A DNA stretch of 25,863 nt from a virus: positions 1-25,863 of the IMG/VR virus record IMGVR_UViG_3300037258_001180, one strand, 5' to 3'. The notes beneath the pieces are model-generated. The model made no database searches, had not been told where the DNA came from, and saw nothing but the letters and a program-made list of their open reading frames with translations. Numbering within the stretch: position 1 is the stretch's first letter; the number at the start of each line of letters is the position of its first letter. This document shows, piece after piece, positions 23,362-25,863 of this stretch. Position numbers and translations under genes: made by a program.

Positions 23362-24369
23362 ATGCTCACGATTAGTCAAATTGAGGCCCTGCGCAAAACA
23401 AATCCGCAACTCTACGAAACTGTGAAGCGTCTCGCCGGAGCTTCTCTTGGGCCGAATCAGGGTTGGAGTATTGATGATCAGATTACGGATGGCACAAATT
23501 TCGCGCGCGTCGCAAGTGGCGCGCTAACGAGCGGGAAAATCGACCCGACAAAGCCCGGTGTCCTGATGAAGGGATCGGTGCCACCCACGTGGTCAGGATC
23601 GTTTGCGTACGTCTCGACAACCTCGACGCTCACATGGAACTGGACCGGGCTCACAATTTTTCGAGCGGACGGAACTGCCACTGCAGTGTCGAATGGCTCG
23701 ATAGTTGTGACAGGGCTTGCGGCTGCAACTAGCTATTACTTCTATCCTTATTGGGATGAGGTTGCGTCAACATTGGACTGGGTAGCGAGTGGAAGTGGCT
23801 CTCCGGCGCTCGCGCAGACCAACAAGACGAACACGGCAGCACAACAGCAATCGCTCCAAGGACGTGTGCCACTATCGCAGGGAGCGATCATCGCCGCAAC
23901 GACTTCCAGCGGAACAGGTGGTGGGTCCGGAGGAGGGAGCGGAAGCTGTCTTCGCTCAGGAGCTCTGGTGCTCACGAAAGAGCGGGGAACTGTTGAAATT
24001 GAAACGTGCAAAGTGGGCGAGCACCTTCGTTGCCCGTCACCTGCTGGCGGGGAAACATGGACGCGCATCATACGTGTTGAAGTGCGTGATGCGGACACGT
24101 TCATTCGGCTTCATTTCTCGAACAGCGAGACGTTGGACGTTACACCACACCATATCTTCACATTGGCCGACGGTTCGCCGATGCGCGCCGAGCGCCTGTG
24201 CCTGAGCGACATTTTTGTGGGAAGGTTCAGCCGGATCACACTGCAGAAAATCGAAGCCATCGTGGAAGATGGACAAAAAGTGACTGTGAGTTGTGAGCCT
24301 AATCACGAATTCTTCGCGGGTCGCCATACTGCGACAGTATTAACTCACAATTACACGTTTAGCTCATAA
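23362..24369 (+). CDS. Tail protein with C-terminal bacterial-intein-like Hint domain
   Basis: This is a 335-residue protein. Residues 1-70 are a helical/coil region and residues about 75-150 form a fibronectin-III-like beta domain (TWNWTGLTIFRADGTATAVS, VVTGLAAATSYYFYPYWDE). A Gly/Ser linker (about 184-195) runs into C196 in SCLRSGALVLT, the intein block-A cysteine. A TPHH motif at 261-264 supplies T261 and H264 of block B. Block F is SCEPNHEFFAG near 310-320, and the domain ends in H329-N330 followed by Y331. This is a complete A-type bacterial-intein-like (BIL) signature. Such domains are known to cleave themselves, which would release the N-terminal part and a short TFSS tail. No homing endonuclease is present. 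The gene is near the tail cluster, so it is presumably a virion protein processed by self-cleavage. Confidence 0.85.
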   Translation: MLTISQIEALRKTNPQLYETVKRLAGASLGPNQGWSIDDQITDGTNFARVASGALTSGKIDPTKPGVLMKGSVPPTWSGSFAYVSTTSTLTWNWTGLTIFRADGTATAVSNGSIVVTGLAAATSYYFYPYWDEVASTLDWVASGSGSPALAQTNKTNTAAQQQSLQGRVPLSQGAIIAATTSSGTGGGSGGGSGSCLRSGALVLTKERGTVEIETCKVGEHLRCPSPAGGETWTRIIRVEVRDADTFIRLHFSNSETLDVTPHHIFTLADGSPMRAERLCLSDIFVGRFSRITLQKIEAIVEDGQKVTVSCEPNHEFFAGRHTATVLTHNYTFSS

Positions 24370-24432
24370 GGCATACTCCAGTATTGCAAGCATATCTGCT
24401 TCGCACGAGTTCGAGTTCTACGGTCCAACTAT

Positions 24433-24807
24433 ATGACAGGCAAATGCTATTACTTGACGACGCTCGGTGATTGGAAACGGCATGCCGCGTCTTTCGCAAA
24501 CTCCCATTGGGTTGCTCTGCAAGTACCAGATAACAGTAATGAGTGCCATGCCACTCCAAACACACAGGCGATGGTTGAGGAGACGGCATCAATCCTAGTC
24601 CTAATCGAAGCGGATGAGGGCACACATGGAGTGCTTGAAGATGACCCGTCGTTCGAGCCTCTGCCGCATCCACTTTCGCAAAAGGCAATTTCCGAAACGG
24701 CGCAGGCGGCTCTTAGCTCTCACGGCGTCGTGCGTGGAGCCTCTACATTCGATGCGACCGAAATAATCGCTCGCGTCCATCCGCTTTTGCGACACCGCGT
24801 GTTTTGA
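24433..24807 (+). CDS. Hypothetical protein (unknown)
   Basis: This 124-residue protein lies between the Hint protein and the GNAT-like protein. It starts at the ATG 24433, but with only a weak ribosome site. The sequence has a beta-strand-like opening, TGKCYYLTTLGDWKR. A mixed region with two Cys (5 and 38) and ETASILVLIEADEGTH follows, then a predicted helix pair near 80-115 (AISETAQAALSSHG and ATEIIARVHPLLR). No signal peptide or membrane segment is present. I recognise no family. Tight spacing with the downstream gene (gap about 34 bases) suggests co-expression with the tail genes. Confidence 0.6.
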   Translation: MTGKCYYLTTLGDWKRHAASFANSHWVALQVPDNSNECHATPNTQAMVEETASILVLIEADEGTHGVLEDDPSFEPLPHPLSQKAISETAQAALSSHGVVRGASTFDATEIIARVHPLLRHRVF

Positions 24808-24841
24808 GTGGCAGACGGCTCTGGAAAGGGAATTGGCATCG

Positions 24842-25246
24842 ATGATCGTGCGCGAATACACTCCAGGCGATCTGGCAGCTCTAAAACGCATGCATGAGCG
24901 CCAAGGGTTTGACTATGCTTTTCCGAACATTGCCGATCCCATCTTCGTCTCAAAACTTGTCGTGGAAGACGGACCGGCGGGCGTCGTAATGGCATCGCTC
25001 GCGCGCCTGACCTGCGAAATGTATCTGTTAATGGATCCCGAAGCGGGATCTGCGCGGGATCGATACGGGCGAATCGTACAGTTGCACCGCGCCGGGCAAA
25101 CTGACCTCGCCGCGCGTGGATTAGACGACGCTCATGCGTGGCTTCCCCCGCGTATCGCAGTGAGATTTGGCCGGCGCCTTGAGGCCCTCGGTTGGATCCG
25201 TGATGACAAATGGACACCCTACTGCCAGCGCCTCAATAATCTCTGA
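24842..25246 (+). CDS. Phage GNAT-family acetyltransferase-like protein
   Basis: This 134-residue protein starts MIVREYTPGDLAALKRMHERQGFDYAFP. The ATG at 24842 has an AAAGGG sequence about 11 bases upstream; a TTG at 24833 would add three residues. The pattern of REYTPGDLAALKRMHERQGFDY, then KLVVEDGPAGVVMASLA, YLLMDPEAGSARDRYGRI and FGRRLEALGWIRDD matches a recurrent small phage family annotated as GNAT N-acetyltransferases. It is shorter than typical GNATs, and the usual acetyl-CoA loop (Q/RxxGxG/A) is not visible, so catalytic activity is uncertain. It is frequent next to tail genes in phages, where its role is unknown. Confidence 0.7.
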   Translation: MIVREYTPGDLAALKRMHERQGFDYAFPNIADPIFVSKLVVEDGPAGVVMASLARLTCEMYLLMDPEAGSARDRYGRIVQLHRAGQTDLAARGLDDAHAWLPPRIAVRFGRRLEALGWIRDDKWTPYCQRLNNL

Positions 25247-25299
25247 CTGCACAGCTTTTGGCGGGCGATAGAGTCCGCTCGAGTGTCTGTTTGAAAAAT

Positions 25300-25304
25300 G
25301 GAGG
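25300..25304 (+). promoter_or_regulatory. Ribosome binding site fixing the start at 25309
   Basis: GGAGG lies four bases before the ATG at 25309 and argues against the longer ORF starting at 25258. Confidence 0.7.
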
Positions 25305-25308
25305 ACGT

Positions 25309-25863
25309 ATGTCTCGCGGTGCGCAGCAAAATACTCGCAATCTTGCAGACCAGCAATTGACGCAGCAGAACCAACTGATTTCGCAATCGAACCAGCAAGG
25401 GCAACAAGATCGCTCATTGCTGGTACCCGCTATCGACAACTTATTGAACAGCCCTGGTTTCACACCTCAGCAGCAGTCGGATATTACGCAGCAAAGTCTC
25501 GGAGCAGCGAACACTGCCTACGATGCACTCCGAGAGCGCGCTGCCAATCGTGTTGCCGCGACGAACAATTCTGCCGGGTATGGCGACCTAGTTGCTCAAC
25601 TTGGGCGTCAACAAGCTCAGAGCGATGCGAGTCAAGCGCAGCAGAACCAGATCGCATTCGCAAATCGGCAAAGGCAAGACCAAATGGCTGGCCTCAATGC
25701 TGCGAGCCAAACCTACGGTATCGACACCAATCTGTTGGGAAAAGCTATGGGCGTCCCTTCAGAACTACTCAGCGTGCGACAGCGTGCCTCAACTGGGTCC
25801 TCTACGAGCGGATTTGGAGGGCTGTTCGGCATTGGCTCCGGCATCGCATCGCTGTTCGGGTGA
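25309..25863 (+). CDS. Gln-rich internal virion / DNA-ejection-like protein
   Basis: This 184-residue protein starts MSRGAQQNTRNLADQQ at the ATG fixed by GGAGG. The N-terminal two thirds are strongly rich in Gln, Ala, Asn and Ser, with long helical stretches (QQNQLISQSNQQGQQDRSLL, AYDALRERAANRVAA, AQSDASQAQQNQIAFANRQ). The last 20 residues are Gly/Ser/Phe-rich and hydrophobic (GFGGLFGIGSGIASLFG). Gln/Ala-rich helical proteins downstream of the tail genes are common as internal virion or ejection proteins of short-tailed phages, which go into the host envelope with the DNA. The glycine-rich hydrophobic end could contact membrane. The window ends exactly at its stop codon, so further ejection genes may follow. 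Family identification is not certain. Confidence 0.6.
   Translation: MSRGAQQNTRNLADQQLTQQNQLISQSNQQGQQDRSLLVPAIDNLLNSPGFTPQQQSDITQQSLGAANTAYDALRERAANRVAATNNSAGYGDLVAQLGRQQAQSDASQAQQNQIAFANRQRQDQMAGLNAASQTYGIDTNLLGKAMGVPSELLSVRQRASTGSSTSGFGGLFGIGSGIASLFG

Noticed and set aside
1-25863. CRISPR arrays, tRNA or rRNA genes
   Set aside because: No regularly spaced direct repeats and no cloverleaf-like or rRNA sequence was seen on either strand.

Overview
The window holds the packaging, head and tail genes of a tailed bacteriophage or prophage whose architecture looks short-tailed (podovirus-like). It shows terminase, an 802-residue portal, a scaffold-like protein, the major capsid protein, a head-tail adaptor, a nozzle/stabilisation-like protein, a large tailspike and a Gln-rich candidate ejection protein. 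No tape-measure or sheath gene is visible. The host is most likely an Acidobacteriota (Terriglobia-like) bacterium. This is inferred from the embedded PilZ-receiver gene, from a secreted NHL/ASH protein with a C-terminal tail of the kind common in that phylum, from the N-terminal domain of the tailspike, and from an intergenic stretch resembling dispersed repeats of those genomes. No integrase, repressor, replication or clear endolysin gene is in view, so phage, prophage and domesticated element cannot be told apart.

Layout on the + strand: small virion-like protein (1-369), small-terminase-like protein (511-969), a 54-residue two-helix membrane protein (966-1130), large terminase (1224-2765), a gene-free stretch (2766-3104), two small proteins (3105-3452, 3507-3881), portal (3892-6300), scaffold-like protein (7364-8533), major capsid protein (9585-10859) with an intrinsic terminator (10969-11004), two accessory proteins (11069-11686 and the zinc-ribbon protein 11722-12456), tailspike (12543-17105), membrane/holin-like protein (17138-17512), adaptor (17572-18288), small virion-like protein (20400-20753), nozzle-like protein (20823-23210), Hint-domain protein (23362-24369), an unknown protein (24433-24807), GNAT-like protein (24842-25246) and Gln-rich protein (25309-25863).

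Three genes run the opposite way inside this cluster: a PilZ plus pseudo-receiver regulator (6322-7188), a secreted protein (8558-9256) and an NHL/ASH membrane-anchored propeller (18311-20230). Each ends only 21-24 bases after the stop codon of the preceding structural gene, has a strong Shine-Dalgarno site and is followed by a longer spacer. They behave like independently expressed cargo (morons) placed in a conserved structural operon, and two of the three encode exported proteins.

The most notable points are: a complete bacterial-intein-like Hint domain (catalytic Cys, TxxH, terminal His-Asn followed by Tyr) at the C-terminus of a tail protein; the three tightly spaced antisense cargo genes; a receiver domain whose phosphoacceptor Asp is replaced by Glu; a tailspike with an apparent Sec signal peptide; and a zinc-ribbon-like insertion in the portal.
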